From Nitrososphaerales archaeon (GTDB lineage: Archaea > Thermoproteota > Nitrososphaeria > Nitrososphaerales > Nitrososphaeraceae), in NCBI GenBank assembly GCA_029237515.1, contig JARBAV010000262.1, positions 1 through 5,908 on the forward strand: a DNA stretch of 5,908 bases, in the 5' to 3' direction. Below are positions 5,862 to 5,908 of the stretch, in pieces (position 1 is the first letter of the stretch; each line of letters opens with the position of its first letter). A model generated the notes under the pieces. That model saw only the letters and a list, made by a program, of their open reading frames with translations. It was not told the DNA's origin and made no database searches. The translations under genes and the position numbers were made by a program.

Positions 5862-5896
5862 ATCTCATAAATATCATGAGATTATCTTCATAAGAT
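5862..5896. repeat. Two adjacent small inverted repeats at the right edge
   Basis: ATCTCAT (5862-5868) and ATGAGAT (5876-5882) are perfect 7-base arms around AAATATC. Directly after, ATCTT (5884-5888) and AAGAT (5892-5896) flank a 3-base loop. An ATG at 5898-5900 follows at once and could open a plus-strand gene outside the window, but only three codons are visible. Confidence 0.35.
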
Positions 5897-5908
5897 CATG
5901 GTAGAAAC

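Noticed and set aside
5767..5904. A 45-codon plus-strand ORF starting MDKSYVYLLFRL
   Set aside because: It overlaps the HIT promoter and the hairpin region, and its residue pattern looks random.

Overview
The window reads as archaeal, most likely ammonia-oxidising Thaumarchaeota (Nitrososphaeria). The strongest evidence is a complete archaeal/eukaryotic-type class I release factor (aRF1). Most genes also have an A/T-rich TATA-like box about 35-39 bases before the start codon and no clear Shine-Dalgarno motif. By eye the GC content is around 40 %. The phylum is inferred from the gene mix; no phylogeny was run.

Layout, left to right. (1) 1-633, minus: an ORF open at the left edge, with an N-terminal membrane anchor and a helical domain. 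It runs without a stop into a segment that closely resembles bacterial ribosomal protein bS21. (2) 771-2177, minus: cysS, cysteinyl-tRNA synthetase. (3) 2199-2486, minus: a small Rieske [2Fe-2S] ferredoxin, 21 bases upstream of cysS and probably co-transcribed with it. The usual N-terminus of this family can be read upstream of the GTG start, but an in-frame TGA interrupts it. (4) 2623-2829, plus: a short zinc-ribbon-like protein, convergent with (5) 2834-3388, minus: an XRE-type HTH regulator with two CBS domains. (6) 3514-4797, plus: aRF1 (prf1), divergent from the regulator. (7) 4932-5111, plus: a 59-residue protein with four CX2C knuckles. (8) 5326-5751, minus: a HIT-family (HinT-like) nucleotide hydrolase. 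The right end (5752-5908) holds the HIT promoter and a run of inverted repeats; I see no convincing gene there.

Much of the window concerns translation: CysRS charges tRNA-Cys, aRF1 ends translation, a bS21-like segment lies at the left edge, and HinT-type proteins are known to hydrolyse aminoacyl-adenylates in other organisms. The HTH-CBS protein is a possible local regulator, since CBS pairs often sense adenine nucleotides. No mobile element, CRISPR array, rRNA or tRNA was seen. The most unusual points are the bS21-like segment fused in frame to a membrane-anchored archaeal-looking protein, the TGA-interrupted Rieske N-terminus, and the eight-cysteine miniprotein.
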